DNA of 64,000 bases. It comes from Chloroflexota bacterium (lineage in GTDB: Bacteria; Chloroflexota; Chloroflexia; Chloroflexales; Herpetosiphonaceae). The DNA is taken from NCBI GenBank assembly GCA_020161265.1, contig JAIUOC010000004.1:186001-250000 (forward strand), written 5' to 3'. Below, one piece after another: positions 25,123 to 35,537 of the stretch. Each line of letters opens with the position of its first letter. The stretch's first letter is position 1. The translations under genes and the position numbers were made by a program. The notes beneath the pieces were generated by a model, which saw only the letters and a list, made by a program, of their open reading frames with translations, made no database searches and was not told the origin of the DNA.

Positions 25123-25154
25123 AAAAAGCCCCTCGTTTTGGGAACGAAGGGCTT
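25123..25154 (-). terminator. Rho-independent terminator of the htrA gene
   Basis: On the minus strand a 12-bp stem with one mismatch (AAGCCC-TTCGTT arm, AACGAGGGGCTT arm) is followed by TTTTT (complement of 25123-25127). It lies 24 bases after the HtrA stop. Confidence 0.88.
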
Positions 25155-25177
25155 AGCAAACTGGGTTTATTAGGCGA

Positions 25178-26284
25178 TTATGGGCGTTCAGCGAGGGTAA
25201 TTTGCACTTCCTGTTGTTGGTCATTACGCTCGATTGTGACCGTTACAGTATCGCCTGGTTTATATTGCAACAACAGGCGCTGCAATGAGTGGCGTTGTGT
25301 AATTTCTTCGCCATTGACTGCGAGAATAATATCGCCACGGCTAATGCCAGCTCGCCGAGCAGGTGTACCTTCATCAACATTGGTCACAAAGGCACCTTTA
25401 TCATTGGCAATCCCCAGTTCGGCGGTTTCGGGCGAGAGCAATTCGTAGCGAATACCTATATATGGTCGAATAACTTGGCCATTGGCAATCAAAGCATCGC
25501 TGACTTCGCGCACAATATTCGATGGGACAGCAAAGCCTAGGCCTTGAGCTTCGTCGATACTGCCAATATCACCGCGCACAACCAACGTATTGATCCCAAC
25601 AATTTCGCCTTTGAGGTTGATCAGTGGGCCGCCGCTATTGCCATGGTTAATCGCTGCATCAGTTTGAATCAGGCCTTCCATGCTATCAATTGTGCGGTCG
25701 AGAGCGCTGACTACTCCAACCGTCACACTATTTTGGAATTTACCAAGCGGACTACCAATAGCCACGACCGTTTCGCCTGGCTGTAAGCTATCCGAATCGC
25801 CTAAGGAAATTGTGGCTGGTACGGCATCGAGCACCCGAATCACGGCGATATCAGAAAAGGCATCAGTGCCAATCAACTCGGCATTGTGGCTGGTTCCATC
25901 AGAATAAATCACTTGCAAGCGGCTTTGGCCTTCGACCACATGATTGTTGGTGATGATATAGCCATCTTCATTGATAATTGCCCCTGAACCGCTGGCTTGA
26001 CCACCAGCCACCGTACTAATAATTTTTACAACTGCTGGTGAGGCCTTAGCAACAGTTTGGACAACTGCATCATTCGTGCTGGCAACAACTGGTTGCGCAG
26101 TCAGATTATCGGTCGTTTGTTGATTGGCGCTGGTTGGTGTGACTGCCACTGCCGTTGCCGTTTGATCAACTTGGGCTAAGCGATAGCCTGCGACACCACC
26201 GACTAAACCACCGCCCACCCCTGAGAGCGCGAGGGCGGCAATAATCAATCCGCCGATGCCGACGGTACGTTTGGGATTACTCAT
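25178..26284 (-). CDS. Membrane-anchored HtrA/DegP-family serine protease with PDZ domain
   Basis: The ATG follows AGGAG. The 368-residue protein has an N-terminal anchor (about 10-32), a Gln/Thr-rich linker and a trypsin fold with the triad ITNNHVVEG (His), DAFSDIAVIRV (Asp) and NHGNSGGPLIN (Ser). One PDZ domain (about 275-365) follows, with ISRGDIILAVNGEEI. It probably degrades or refolds misfolded envelope proteins and is stress-induced. It lies beside four large secreted proteins that it could process, though this is speculation. Confidence 0.94.
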   Translation of the reverse strand: MSNPKRTVGIGGLIIAALALSGVGGGLVGGVAGYRLAQVDQTATAVAVTPTSANQQTTDNLTAQPVVASTNDAVVQTVAKASPAVVKIISTVAGGQASGSGAIINEDGYIITNNHVVEGQSRLQVIYSDGTSHNAELIGTDAFSDIAVIRVLDAVPATISLGDSDSLQPGETVVAIGSPLGKFQNSVTVGVVSALDRTIDSMEGLIQTDAAINHGNSGGPLINLKGEIVGINTLVVRGDIGSIDEAQGLGFAVPSNIVREVSDALIANGQVIRPYIGIRYELLSPETAELGIANDKGAFVTNVDEGTPARRAGISRGDIILAVNGEEITQRHSLQRLLLQYKPGDTVTVTIERNDQQQEVQITLAERP

Positions 26285-26459
26285 AACGACTCCTGGTTGC
26301 AGAGAGCTTGTTTTGCTGCTTGTATTGTAGCAATGTTTAGCTAAAAAGTAGGCTAATGCAGGCTAAATGGTGGTTTAGAAAATCTAGGTTAAATGCCGAT
26401 TTTGCTCATTCAGGGTTTAGCTTATACTCCATCAAATCTTCATAGGTTTATGGGTAGGC

Positions 26460-26490
26460 AAAAAAATAGCCCGTGGTCAATCCATGGGCT
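26460..26490 (-). terminator. Terminator of the first secreted-array gene
   Basis: A 9-bp stem AGCCCGTGG / CCATGGGCT (one G·U) with loop TCAAT is followed on the minus strand by a run of T (complement of 26460-26466). The same core hairpin recurs after the second and third paralogs, showing that terminators were duplicated with the genes. Confidence 0.85.
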
Positions 26491-26513
26491 GCGATTTTAG
26501 CGACACTATAAAT

Positions 26514-28640
26514 TTATTCGCCTTTACTAACCAACGGCAGATAGACCGGAATCGTCGTTGGCCCAGCGGTTGCGCTTGGGGTCATGGTTGGCGTATTACT
26601 TGGGGTAACCGTGTTAGTTGGTGTATTGGTCGGCGTATTGGTTGGGGTTGCGGTTGGCGTATTGGTCGGTGTGTTGGTTGGCGTTGCAGTTGGCGTGTTG
26701 GTTGGCGTTGATGTAGCTGTTGCGATTACCTCATCGCATGTCATAATTTGGAAATCATCAATTGCCACACCACCCAAATTCGTTGTAGCATTACTATCAA
26801 GGTGATATTGAACCCGAACCGATTGACCCTTGAATTCACTAATCTCGTGGAGCTGACGACTCCAAACTGTACTTTCTTGGAAGGTTACACTTGGATTGCC
26901 AACTGGATTGGTCATTACGGCTGACTCAAACTCATATAAGGTTTTGGTCACAGCCCCAGCACCAATTGATGAGCTATAACGATCAGATCCAGCCGTATCC
27001 ATCTGATAGCGTTGGTGCCATTGCAAATAGACTGGGCCTGCCACATTCGGAATACTGATTGATGGTGAGAAGAGATCGGCAACACTGCTAGCACTATAGG
27101 TTCCATCCAAATTAGTTTTCCAACTATTAACCCCGCTGTAACTGCCGATCAGTGGTTCGGCGATTGGTGCACCATACTCCCATGTATCGCCGGTTCCGTT
27201 GTGGGTAAAACCACCATTATTGGCCTCAAAATCGGTGCTCGTGATTGTGTTCATGCTCATGCCATCGGGGCAGCTCGCGGGCGGGGCGGCACACAGCGTA
27301 ATACTCCAGTTTTGGAGTGTACCACCATTGCTAGCGAGATCATCGTGAATCAACAGCGTCCAAGTGCCGGCTGAGCGACCACCATCAAACCAATTGAGGC
27401 GATAGACAGATTCGGGAATATACTTCATCTCAGCTACAGCCGCGAAACTGTTAATCGTAATCCCCGCTTCATCATCAAGGTCAAGATTCATCATCGTCAC
27501 AAGATTTGATCCAATATCGGTAAATAGCCCACCAACATTACCATCTGGCCCTTGCAACTGGACATCGAGGTCGGGCATGTTGTTATGGGTCAATTGAATG
27601 CTAACATCAAGATCAGCAATGATAAAGTTATCAGGAACGCTCAGGGTTGAGGTGATAAAACTGGTGGTGGTTGGAATCGTTTTGGCAACATCGGTGCTGG
27701 TGTAGGTTGTGCAGTTCGCTTGTTGCTCGGCAGGAAAGACCGTAACATTTAATAGATAGGTTGCCTCAGCAGGAATACTACTCGCACTCGTTGAAACAAA
27801 AACATAATAGGTTCCACTGTTTTTAACGGTCATAAAATGAGCCTCAGCATTCGGCGGAGCCGAAGTACTGTTATCATCAGCGAATAAAATAAGACCGTTA
27901 AATAGACCAATACCGAGGCTTCCATTCCAATTTGTGCTATCACGTTCAGGGTTAAAGTCGATACTCGTAAAAATTGTATCGCCGGCATTTAAGCTCAGCT
28001 GAAACACATCAACATCAGTCGTGGCGGATAAACTACCTTCAACAGCGCCGCTGGCTGGCAACACTTGGGCTGTGCCAACGACATCATTTGGCTCTTGTTC
28101 AGCAGTGGCGGTTTCGCTAAAGATGCGTGCATACAAATCGTAGTAACGAACTTGGGCGGTAGCCAAGAACGCATTGATACGAATATAATATGTACCCGTT
28201 ACGGTGACCGGAACTGAGCTAATGACTGATGAAAGATTACCAAATGTTCCATCATCATCGTCTAATTCAATCAGGCTTGTTCCATCGGGTGCATACAGGC
28301 TTAGTACGGTGTCAGTGCTGCTATGGGTTGCAGCGGAAGTCATGGTTGCAACATTCAATCGGTCGCCGGCTGCTAATTCAATCCGATACATATCAACATC
28401 ACCACTCCAGATAATCCCACGAATTATCGCCCTACTCGCCATGATCGGGTTAGCCGTTGCAAGTGTATTATTACTTTCTTGTTCATTGATCCGAGCTGCA
28501 CCTTGGGGTACATGCGCTTGAATAATTTGCGAGGTATTTGAATTACTGAGGGTGGCTTGAACTGGCTTGAAAGCCGGCAAACTACCAGTTAGCCCAAGTA
28601 CGGCAAGCATAAGGCCGATAAACCCAATCCTGAAACGCAT
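26514..28640 (-). CDS. Secreted PPC/P-domain protein A of a four-gene array
   Basis: The 708-residue protein has a signal peptide (1-30). Two tandem PPC-type beta domains follow (about 50-165 with EQESN...[15 protein letters not shown]; about 175-290 with EQEPN...[14 protein letters not shown]). A proprotein-convertase P-domain is at about 305-455, with [14 protein letters not shown] and WTLLIHDD. A carbohydrate- or MAM-like beta domain (about 465-645) begins [20 protein letters not shown] stalk (about 650-692) and the tail [11 protein letters not shown] end the chain. No protease or hydrolase active site is visible. AGGAGG precedes the ATG. Cell-surface adhesion, or matrix, is inferred. Confidence 0.85.
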   Translation of the reverse strand: MRFRIGFIGLMLAVLGLTGSLPAFKPVQATLSNSNTSQIIQAHVPQGAARINEQESNNTLATANPIMASRAIIRGIIWSGDVDMYRIELAAGDRLNVATMTSAATHSSTDTVLSLYAPDGTSLIELDDDDGTFGNLSSVISSVPVTVTGTYYIRINAFLATAQVRYYDLYARIFSETATAEQEPNDVVGTAQVLPASGAVEGSLSATTDVDVFQLSLNAGDTIFTSIDFNPERDSTNWNGSLGIGLFNGLILFADDNSTSAPPNAEAHFMTVKNSGTYYVFVSTSASSIPAEATYLLNVTVFPAEQQANCTTYTSTDVAKTIPTTTSFITSTLSVPDNFIIADLDVSIQLTHNNMPDLDVQLQGPDGNVGGLFTDIGSNLVTMMNLDLDDEAGITINSFAAVAEMKYIPESVYRLNWFDGGRSAGTWTLLIHDDLASNGGTLQNWSITLCAAPPASCPDGMSMNTITSTDFEANNGGFTHNGTGDTWEYGAPIAEPLIGSYSGVNSWKTNLDGTYSASSVADLFSPSISIPNVAGPVYLQWHQRYQMDTAGSDRYSSSIGAGAVTKTLYEFESAVMTNPVGNPSVTFQESTVWSRQLHEISEFKGQSVRVQYHLDSNATTNLGGVAIDDFQIMTCDEVIATATSTPTNTPTATPTNTPTNTPTATPTNTPTNTPTNTVTPSNTPTMTPSATAGPTTIPVYLPLVSKGE

Positions 28641-28692
28641 ACGAACCTCCTACAATCAAGGTTTTATCGAAGCGATGAGCGGGGATTGGGCA

Positions 28693-28721
28693 AGCATAGG
28701 CGAGACAACAACCAAATACAA
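28693..28721 (-). promoter_or_regulatory. Promoter of secreted-array gene A
   Basis: TTGTAT (complement of 28716-28721), a 17-bp spacer and TATGCT (complement of 28693-28698) match the promoters of genes B and C closely, including most spacer bases. Confidence 0.75.
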
Positions 28722-28747
28722 GGGTGAGTTTAGGGCTGTTAATACGG

Positions 28748-28774
28748 GCAGCCCGTGGTCAATCCACGGGCTGC
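28748..28774 (-). terminator. Terminator-like hairpin after array gene B
   Basis: An 11-bp perfect stem GCAGCCCGTGG / CCACGGGCTGC has the loop TCAAT. It lies 25 bases after the stop of gene B. There is no T-run, so it may act as a processing or weak termination signal. Confidence 0.6.
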
Positions 28775-28798
28775 GATTTTAGCGACACTATAAATTAT

Positions 28799-30913
28799 TT
28801 ATTCGCCTTTAGTAACCAACGGCAGATAGACCGGAATCATGGTTGGCCCAGCCGTCACGCTGGGGGTGTTGGTTGGCGTATTACTTGGCGTAACTGTAAC
28901 CGTTGGCGTATTGGTTGGGGTTTCGGTTGGTGTATTGGTCGGTGTGTTCGTTGGGGTTTCGGTTGGTGTATTGGTCGGTGTGTTCGTTGGTGTTTCGGTC
29001 GGGGTAGCCGTAGGGAGCACAACACAACCAGTTACCAGCACATCATCAATGGCGACACCCGCCAACTCAACAGTGGTATCAGTATCCATATGGAATTGCA
29101 GCTGAATCGACTGACCAACAAAGCTACTAATATCATACAGTTGGCGGCTCCAGCCTGTGCTTGTTTGAACCGTAACCAGCGGATTGCCGACTGATTCACG
29201 CATTACGCCATCGCGATGCTGAAAGAGCACTTGGTTGCCACTCCCAACAATCTGTGCTACATAATTATCAAATACTGCTGATTCGATTTGATAGCGTTGT
29301 TGCCATTGCACCTGAATTGGTCCAACTACACCGCTGAGATCAATGGCTGGCGACGTTAGGTCGGCATTCATTAAAGCGGGATGATTGCCAGTTAAATTGG
29401 TTTTCCAACTATTGCTGCCACTATAACTGCCCACAATTGGCGCTGAGTTTGGTTGACCATGTTGCCATGGATCATTGGTTCCACTATGGGTAAAGCCCCC
29501 ATCATTCGCTTCAAAATCGTTGCTATAGATCGTGCTACTAGCTGTGCCATCGGGGCAATCGGCTGGCGGCGGCGCAGCACAAATTCGCACGCCCCAATTG
29601 AGTAATGTGCCCCCATCGTCAGTTGCATCATCATAGATCGTTAATGTCCAATCGCCTTGGGTACGTTGGCCATCAAACCAACTCATCCGATAGGCTGCCT
29701 CAGGCAAATTGATTAGCCCATTGACACTAAGCGCTTGAAATGATGGTAAGGCTGCTTCATCATCAATAATCAGGTTCATGCTCGCTGGGGCACTAGTCGT
29801 GATTCCAATATCGCTGAATAGCCCAAGGATATTCCCATCAGGCGTAGTCAACTGCGCATCGAGATCGGGTATAAAGGTATGATCAAGCTGAATTATTAAA
29901 TCCAAATCACCAATTAAGAGATTATCAGGGATATTTAATCCCGACGTGATCATACCTGGCCCAGATGGAATTGTTTTATTGACATCAGTGCTCATATAGG
30001 TCTGACAATTGGCTTGCTCTATGGCTGGGATAATCAGCACTTGCAAAATGTAGGTCGAATTATTAATTGCTGATAGGCTATCGACGCTGATTATATAATC
30101 GCCAGCTTCTTTAACGGTCAATTGCGCCGATTCGGCATTCGGCGAGACCGCATTACTATCGTTGATCGTGATGATATTTGGCCCAAATGGCCCGATCGTT
30201 ACCCGCCCATTCCAGCTAATGCCATCACGTTCGGGGTCCATATCGAGGGTTGTAAACAACGTGTCGCCTGGATTCAAGGCCAGCTGAAAACGATCAATAT
30301 CGCCAGTTTGGCTAATAATCCCACTGACAATGCCCGTTGCTGGCAGCATTTGGGCTGGATCGTTTGGCTCTTGTTCGACGGTTGGCTCGCTAGTCATGAT
30401 TCGTAGATATAAATCATAATAATAAATTTTATTAGTGGTATTGTTGGCGGTTACTTTAAGATAGTAGGTTGCAGTAGTCGTGATGATCGCTGAGCTGATA
30501 ACCGAAGAACTCACGCCAAAAATCCCATCGTCATTATCAAGCTCCAAGACGGTTGTCCCATCAGGTTGATAGAGGGTCAGGATCGAATCTATAGCTGCGG
30601 GTGAAGCTGAGGTCATTGTTGCCGCGACCACCCGTTGGCCGCTAGCAAGTGGGATTACAAAAAAATCGCTATCATTGGCCGTGATATAGCCGCGAATAAC
30701 GGCAGAATCGCCAATGATTGCCTGGGCCATGGCGGGAGTGTCGTTTGATTCTTGTTCGCTAATCCGCGTAAATCCTTGAGGAGTATTAAGTTGGTGGGCT
30801 GCGAGATTTTGAGTGGCGGTAGGTGCTGCTTGAACGCTGGTTAAGCTACGCAAGCCGCTTGTTAATCCGAGTAGGGCGATCATGAGGCCAATAAACCCAA
30901 TCCGTAGACGCAT
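28799..30913 (-). CDS. Secreted PPC/P-domain protein B of a four-gene array
   Basis: The 704-residue paralog has the same order: signal peptide, two PPC domains (about 52-160, 168-290; note NDSDFFVIPLASGQRV and TGDIDRFQLALNPGDTLF), a P-domain (about 300-455; IPDLDAQLTTPDGN, WTLTIYDDATDDGGTL), a MAM/carbohydrate-like domain (about 465-640), a TPTETPTNT stalk and the tail [12 protein letters not shown]. It is the most divergent of A-C. The upstream 150 bases resemble those of A and C, so promoter and gene were duplicated together. Confidence 0.85.
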   Translation of the reverse strand: MRLRIGFIGLMIALLGLTSGLRSLTSVQAAPTATQNLAAHQLNTPQGFTRISEQESNDTPAMAQAIIGDSAVIRGYITANDSDFFVIPLASGQRVVAATMTSASPAAIDSILTLYQPDGTTVLELDNDDGIFGVSSSVISSAIITTTATYYLKVTANNTTNKIYYYDLYLRIMTSEPTVEQEPNDPAQMLPATGIVSGIISQTGDIDRFQLALNPGDTLFTTLDMDPERDGISWNGRVTIGPFGPNIITINDSNAVSPNAESAQLTVKEAGDYIISVDSLSAINNSTYILQVLIIPAIEQANCQTYMSTDVNKTIPSGPGMITSGLNIPDNLLIGDLDLIIQLDHTFIPDLDAQLTTPDGNILGLFSDIGITTSAPASMNLIIDDEAALPSFQALSVNGLINLPEAAYRMSWFDGQRTQGDWTLTIYDDATDDGGTLLNWGVRICAAPPPADCPDGTASSTIYSNDFEANDGGFTHSGTNDPWQHGQPNSAPIVGSYSGSNSWKTNLTGNHPALMNADLTSPAIDLSGVVGPIQVQWQQRYQIESAVFDNYVAQIVGSGNQVLFQHRDGVMRESVGNPLVTVQTSTGWSRQLYDISSFVGQSIQLQFHMDTDTTVELAGVAIDDVLVTGCVVLPTATPTETPTNTPTNTPTETPTNTPTNTPTETPTNTPTVTVTPSNTPTNTPSVTAGPTMIPVYLPLVTKGE

Positions 30914-30963
30914 ACAAACCTCCTAAATCAAGGTTTTATCGAAGCGATCAGAGGGATTGGGCT

Positions 30964-30992
30964 AGCATAGGCGAGACAGCAACCAAATGCAA
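30964..30992 (-). promoter_or_regulatory. Promoter of secreted-array gene B
   Basis: TTGCAT (complement of 30987-30992), a 17-bp spacer and TATGCT (complement of 30964-30969), almost identical to the promoter before gene A. Confidence 0.75.
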
Positions 30993-31010
30993 GGGGAAGT
31001 TTAGTGCTCT

Positions 31011-31053
31011 TAATGCGGGCAGTCCGTGGTCAATCCACGGGCTGCCCGCATTA
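31011..31053 (-). terminator. 19-bp hairpin after array gene C
   Basis: A 19-bp stem with a single G·U pair (31011-31029 with 31035-31053) has the loop TCAAT. It shares the CCGTGG-TCAAT-CCACGG core with the hairpins at 26468 and 28748, extended by GCGGGC/GCCCGC, and lies 13 bases after the stop of gene C. Confidence 0.75.
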
Positions 31054-31066
31054 GGCAAAGGCTAAA

Positions 31067-33211
31067 TTATTCGCCTTTACCGACTAACGGTAGATAAACC
31101 GGAATCATGGTTGGCCCAGCGGTCACACTTGGCGTAACGGTTGGCGTGTTACTTGGGGTAACCGTAGCCGTCGGCGTATTGGTTGGGGTAATCGTGATAA
31201 TCGGTGTGTTGGTTGGTGTGTTGGTTGGTGTGTTGGTTGGCGTGCTGGTAACGGTTGGCGTGCTGGTTGGTGTGTTGGTAGCGGTTGGTGTAGCCGTTGC
31301 TGGCTCACCGTCACAGGCCATAATTTGGAAATCATCGATCGCGATACCACCCAATTGAACTGAACTATCAGTATCTAGGTGATACAAGGCCTGGATTGAT
31401 TGACCCTTGAACTCGCTAATATCGTGGAGTTGGCGGCTCCAAACTGTGCTTTCTTGGAAGGTTACGCTTGGGTTACCAACTGCATTGGTCATGGTTGCTG
31501 CATCAAATTCATACAAGGTTTTGGTCACAACGCCAGTGCCAACCGAGGCCGTGTAATGATCAAAATTAGCACTTTCCATCTGGTAGCGTTGTTGCCATTG
31601 GATGTAGACAGGGCCAGTCACGTTGGGAATACTAATTGATGGCGAGAAGAGATTGGCAATACTACTGACCGAATAGGCTCCGTCAAGGTTGGTCTTCCAG
31701 CTATTAGCCCCGCTATAGCTGCCAATCAATGGAGTAGCGACTGGTGCGCCATACTCCCATGAATCAGCGGTTCCGCTATGGGTAAAGCCACCATCATTCG
31801 CCTCAAAATCAGTACTTGTGATTGTGCTCATACTCATGCCATCGGGGCAGCTTGCTGGTGGCGCAGCACACAGTGTGATGCTCCAATTTTGCAATGTTCC
31901 ACCGTTGGCAGCAGTATCATCATGAATTAAGAGTGTCCATGTGCCAGCCGAGCGACCACCATCGAACCAATCGAGGCGATAATTCAACTCTGGAATATAA
32001 CGGATGCCCGAGACAATCGCGAAAAGTCCAATTGGAATTGCGGCTTCATCATCAAGATCGATATTCATCGTGGTCTGGGTATTATTGCTAATATCGGTAA
32101 ATAGCCCACCAACATTGCCATCTGGTCCTTGGAGTTGAACATCGAGGTCGGGCATGTTGGTATGAGTCAGTTCGATACTGACATCAAGATCAGCGATGAT
32201 AAAGTTGTCGGGAACAGTCAAGGTTGAGGTAATAAAGCTGGTAGTCGTTGGGATGGTCTTGGCAACATCAGCGCTGGTGTAGGTTGTACAATTGGCTTGC
32301 TGCTCGGCAGGGAACACTGTGACACCCAACAAATAGGTTGCTTCAGCCGGAATACTTGCAGCCGTCGTTGAGGCCAGCACATAGTAGGTACCACTCGTCT
32401 TGACGGTCATAAAATGGGCTTCAGCATTTGGTGAGACTACACTGGTATCATCAACAACTAAAGTAAAGCCATTAAACGCGCCGATCCCAAGTCGTCCGTT
32501 CCAAACAATGCCATCGCGCTCAGGGTTGAGGTCGAGGCTGGTAAAGATCGTATCACCAGCATTCAAGTTAAGCTGGTAGTAATCGAGGTCGGTTGTAGCC
32601 GATAAGACCCCCGAAATTGTGCCGCTGGTAGGCAACACTTGGGCGGTTGTCAAAAGATCATTTGGCTCTGTTTCAGCAGTGGCGGCTTCGCTCAACACCC
32701 GCACATAGAAGTCGTAGTAGCGAACTTGGTTGGTACTAGTACTACTTAACCGCAGATAGTAGGTAGCAGTTTGGGTCACCGGAGCCGAACTAATCACCGA
32801 GGCATTGCCGCCAAGTGAGCCATCGTTATCATCGGTTTCAATGACGGTTGTACCATCAGGCGCAAAAAAGGTTAATACCGTATCGTTGTTGTTAGAGGCT
32901 GAAGCCGAACTCATGGTTGCGGCGGTCAGGCGGTCGCCAGCAGCTAATTCAATGCTATAGAAGTCAACATCACCATTCCAGATATTCCCGCGAATTAGGG
33001 TACTGCTGGACATGATCGCGTTGGCGGTGGCAGTCGTATTGTTGCTTTCCTGTTCTTTAACGCGGACTGCTCCCTGCGGGACATTCGCTTGAGCAATTTG
33101 AGCGGCGGTTGGATTACTTGGGGCAGCTTGAACTGGCTTGAAAGCCCGTAAACTACCAGTTAACCCAAGTAAAGCGATCATGAGGCCAATAAACCCAATC
33201 CGTAGACGCAT
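31067..33211 (-). CDS. Secreted PPC/P-domain protein C of a four-gene array
   Basis: The 714-residue paralog is closest to A: the P-domain and the second PPC domain are almost the same ([29 protein letters not shown]-like strand). It has the signal peptide (1-30), two PPC domains, the P-domain (about 305-455), the [15 protein letters not shown] domain (about 465-640), a longer Thr-Pro stalk (about 650-700) and the tail [18 protein letters not shown] precedes the ATG. Similar surface role to A is inferred. Confidence 0.85.
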   Translation of the reverse strand: MRLRIGFIGLMIALLGLTGSLRAFKPVQAAPSNPTAAQIAQANVPQGAVRVKEQESNNTTATANAIMSSSTLIRGNIWNGDVDFYSIELAAGDRLTAATMSSASASNNNDTVLTFFAPDGTTVIETDDNDGSLGGNASVISSAPVTQTATYYLRLSSTSTNQVRYYDFYVRVLSEAATAETEPNDLLTTAQVLPTSGTISGVLSATTDLDYYQLNLNAGDTIFTSLDLNPERDGIVWNGRLGIGAFNGFTLVVDDTSVVSPNAEAHFMTVKTSGTYYVLASTTAASIPAEATYLLGVTVFPAEQQANCTTYTSADVAKTIPTTTSFITSTLTVPDNFIIADLDVSIELTHTNMPDLDVQLQGPDGNVGGLFTDISNNTQTTMNIDLDDEAAIPIGLFAIVSGIRYIPELNYRLDWFDGGRSAGTWTLLIHDDTAANGGTLQNWSITLCAAPPASCPDGMSMSTITSTDFEANDGGFTHSGTADSWEYGAPVATPLIGSYSGANSWKTNLDGAYSVSSIANLFSPSISIPNVTGPVYIQWQQRYQMESANFDHYTASVGTGVVTKTLYEFDAATMTNAVGNPSVTFQESTVWSRQLHDISEFKGQSIQALYHLDTDSSVQLGGIAIDDFQIMACDGEPATATPTATNTPTSTPTVTSTPTNTPTNTPTNTPIITITPTNTPTATVTPSNTPTVTPSVTAGPTMIPVYLPLVGKGE

Positions 33212-33267
33212 GCAAACCTCCTAAAACAAGGCTTTTGCTGGGGCAATAATGAAGGTGGGATTGAGTT

Positions 33268-33296
33268 AGGATAGGCTACTTTTTAACCAATTGCAA
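33268..33296 (-). promoter_or_regulatory. Promoter of secreted-array gene C
   Basis: TTGCAA (complement of 33291-33296), a 17-bp spacer and TATCCT (complement of 33268-33273). It follows the same layout as the A and B promoters with more drift. Confidence 0.72.
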
Positions 33297-33312
33297 GGGT
33301 GAATTTAGGGGC

Positions 33313-33348
33313 ATTGCGCCAGCCTAGGCATCCCCAAGCTGGCGCAAT
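33313..33348 (-). terminator. Hairpin after array gene D
   Basis: An 11-bp perfect stem ATTGCGCCAGC / GCTGGCGCAAT encloses a 14-base loop, 15 bases downstream of gene D's stop. It does not carry the TCAAT core found after A-C. Confidence 0.65.
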
Positions 33349-33362
33349 TGAGTTCGTTATTT

Positions 33363-35501
33363 TTAGCGGTCAATCGTATTCGGTATGGTCGTAGGGGTGG
33401 TGGTTACCGCCCAAGGTTGTTTAGGGCTGGGCACTGATGGACCTTCAACAATAACCAACGGCAAATATTGGACAATATTGGTTGGTGGTGGCATGGTCGT
33501 GGGCGTTGGTGTAATCGTCGGTGTTGCAGTATTAGTTGGTGTTGGGGTGATGCTTGGTGTTGGTGTAATCGTTGGCGTAATTAAGTTGGCGTTAATACAC
33601 CCAGTAACTTCTATATCATCAAATGCAACCCCGGCAAAATTATCGGTTGAGTTACTGCCAAAATTCCATTGTAGTCGCAGGGTATTACCAGCAAAAGCCG
33701 AAAGATCATGACGCTGGAGACCCCAGCCAGTACTTTGCTCGACGGTAACAACTGGGTTACCTACATCAACGCGCATCGCAGCACTTTGATGGTTAAATAG
33801 GACTGATCGCATTTGAGAGCCAATAGCTGTTACCAGATAAAAATCGTTGATGCCACTATCAAGTTGGTAGCGTTGCTGCCAACTCGCATAAATCGGCCCG
33901 CTAACATTGGTCAAATCAACGGCTGGCGTATACATCGTCATAAGGGCACTATTTGGGTAGTTGCCAGTTAAATTGGTATTCCAGCTATTTTCGCCGCTAT
34001 AAGCACCAACAATTGGTGGGCTATTGCGATTGCCCCAAACCCATTCGTCAGGATACGGTTCATGGATAAAGCCGCCATCATCGGCTTCGAATTGGCTGCT
34101 ATAGATCACGCTACGCACCATCCCGACTGGGCAATCGTTTGGTGCAGGCATACCACAAATCCGCAAGCCCCAGCCATTCAATTGGCCAGCATTTTGGTCG
34201 GTATCATCATAAATCGTCAGCGTCCATTGGCCTTGGGCTTGTTGTCCCGCCAGCCAATCGAGGCTGAAATTCGCTTCTGGTGAAAAATGAATGCCGTTCA
34301 AATTGTTATAACTACCAAGTGACAAGGCTGCTTGCTGATCAATCACGAGATTAACATTGGGGCGCTGAGCGCTGCCAATATCGGTGAAGAGCGTTATCAC
34401 ATTGCCATCCGGTGTAGTTAGGGTCACATCCAAATCAGGCATGAGCGCATGCTCTAAATCAAGCAATACATCAATATCAGCAATATTGGTTGCTTGGTCA
34501 ACCGTTAAGCTCGATTGGATCATTCCTGCGTTAGGGCCAATCGCTTGGGTGGCAGTTTGGCTCATAAAGGTTTGGCAATTGGCTTGAGTCGTTGTTGCCG
34601 GCAGAATCAACACTTGGGCCATATAGGTAGCTTGTAAGCCAATATCAACCGCCGAACCAATCTGAATTTCATAGGTTCCGGCTTGTTGCACCGTCATCAC
34701 ATTGGCTTCGGCATTTGGGGAAACACTGTTGTTATCATTGGCTTCAAAATACATCGTATCGATTAGCCCAAGCCTTAGAAACCCATTCCAGGTTGTGCCA
34801 TCACGCTCAGGGTCAAAATCCACCGTGGCGAAAATTGTGTCGCCAGGATTGACGTTAAACTGATAGCGATCAAGATCGTTGCTGGCTGAAAGTACACCGC
34901 TAATGCTAGCTTGGGTTGTAATGGTTTGCGGCACTTGATCGTTTGGTTCTTGTTCGCTAATGTTCGTGCTCAAAACCCGTACATATAAATCGTAAGGTTC
35001 GACAATTGTAGTAGGCGTGCCACCCTCAAGCTTAATAAAGTAGCTGCCAGTCGTCGTTATTGGTTGCGAGCTAATTACCGATGAGCCATTGGTGTGCACG
35101 CCATCGCTCAAATCGGTTTCAAGCAGCACAAGATTCTCCGCAGGGTCAGGATTGCTGCCGATCGAGGCATATAAATGGAGTGTTGTATCGCCAGAAGCGA
35201 TACTGGCCCGCGTAATCGTTGCTAAAACTACCCGTTGGCCAGCCGTCAAATCGATTTTAAAGTAATCAACATCGGTTTGCTGAATCGAGCCGCGCACAAC
35301 CAAACTACCACCAACCAGCAGATTGGCTTCAAGTGGTAAGTCGTTAAATTCTTGTTCTTGGATGCGGGCAAATCCATGCGGAATTGTGGTTTGTTCAGGG
35401 GTTTGGGGCTGGGCTTGAGCCACATCCCTCGGGTTTTGCAGGGTTTTTCCAACGGTGATCGTCAACAAAAGCGTGATGATCAAGCCAACACGGAAACGCA
35501 T
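33363..35501 (-). CDS. Secreted PPC/P-domain protein D of a four-gene array, extended C-terminus
   Basis: The 712-residue paralog is the most distant. It keeps the signal peptide, two PPC domains (first about 40-180; TDVDYFKIDLTAGQRV), the P-domain (MPDLDVTLTTPDGN, WTLTIYDDTDQNAGQL) and the MAM-like domain (SQFEADDGGFIHEPYP). The stalk is shorter and uses TPTITPTP, and the YLPLVIVEG motif is followed by about 30 extra residues, so the tail is not terminal as in A-C. TTGGAGG precedes the ATG. Its promoter probably lies within the kinase 3' end (TATAAT-like on the minus strand near 35546). Confidence 0.82.
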   Translation of the reverse strand: MRFRVGLIITLLLTITVGKTLQNPRDVAQAQPQTPEQTTIPHGFARIQEQEFNDLPLEANLLVGGSLVVRGSIQQTDVDYFKIDLTAGQRVVLATITRASIASGDTTLHLYASIGSNPDPAENLVLLETDLSDGVHTNGSSVISSQPITTTGSYFIKLEGGTPTTIVEPYDLYVRVLSTNISEQEPNDQVPQTITTQASISGVLSASNDLDRYQFNVNPGDTIFATVDFDPERDGTTWNGFLRLGLIDTMYFEANDNNSVSPNAEANVMTVQQAGTYEIQIGSAVDIGLQATYMAQVLILPATTTQANCQTFMSQTATQAIGPNAGMIQSSLTVDQATNIADIDVLLDLEHALMPDLDVTLTTPDGNVITLFTDIGSAQRPNVNLVIDQQAALSLGSYNNLNGIHFSPEANFSLDWLAGQQAQGQWTLTIYDDTDQNAGQLNGWGLRICGMPAPNDCPVGMVRSVIYSSQFEADDGGFIHEPYPDEWVWGNRNSPPIVGAYSGENSWNTNLTGNYPNSALMTMYTPAVDLTNVSGPIYASWQQRYQLDSGINDFYLVTAIGSQMRSVLFNHQSAAMRVDVGNPVVTVEQSTGWGLQRHDLSAFAGNTLRLQWNFGSNSTDNFAGVAFDDIEVTGCINANLITPTITPTPSITPTPTNTATPTITPTPTTMPPPTNIVQYLPLVIVEGPSVPSPKQPWAVTTTPTTIPNTIDR

Positions 35502-35537
35502 ATAACCTCCAAAATCTTCATCTAACTCAGGTCTATG

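Noticed and set aside
26600..26720. Short direct DNA repeats that might be taken for a CRISPR array
   Set aside because: They encode TNTP/TPTNT amino-acid repeats in frame; no spacers of constant length or cas genes are present.
26584..26805. Plus-strand ORF of repeated GVLVGV residues opposite the TNTPT stalk, and similar ones at 28839 and 31107
   Set aside because: These are shadows of the repetitive minus-strand stalk codons. No ribosome site and the composition is fully explained by the stalk.
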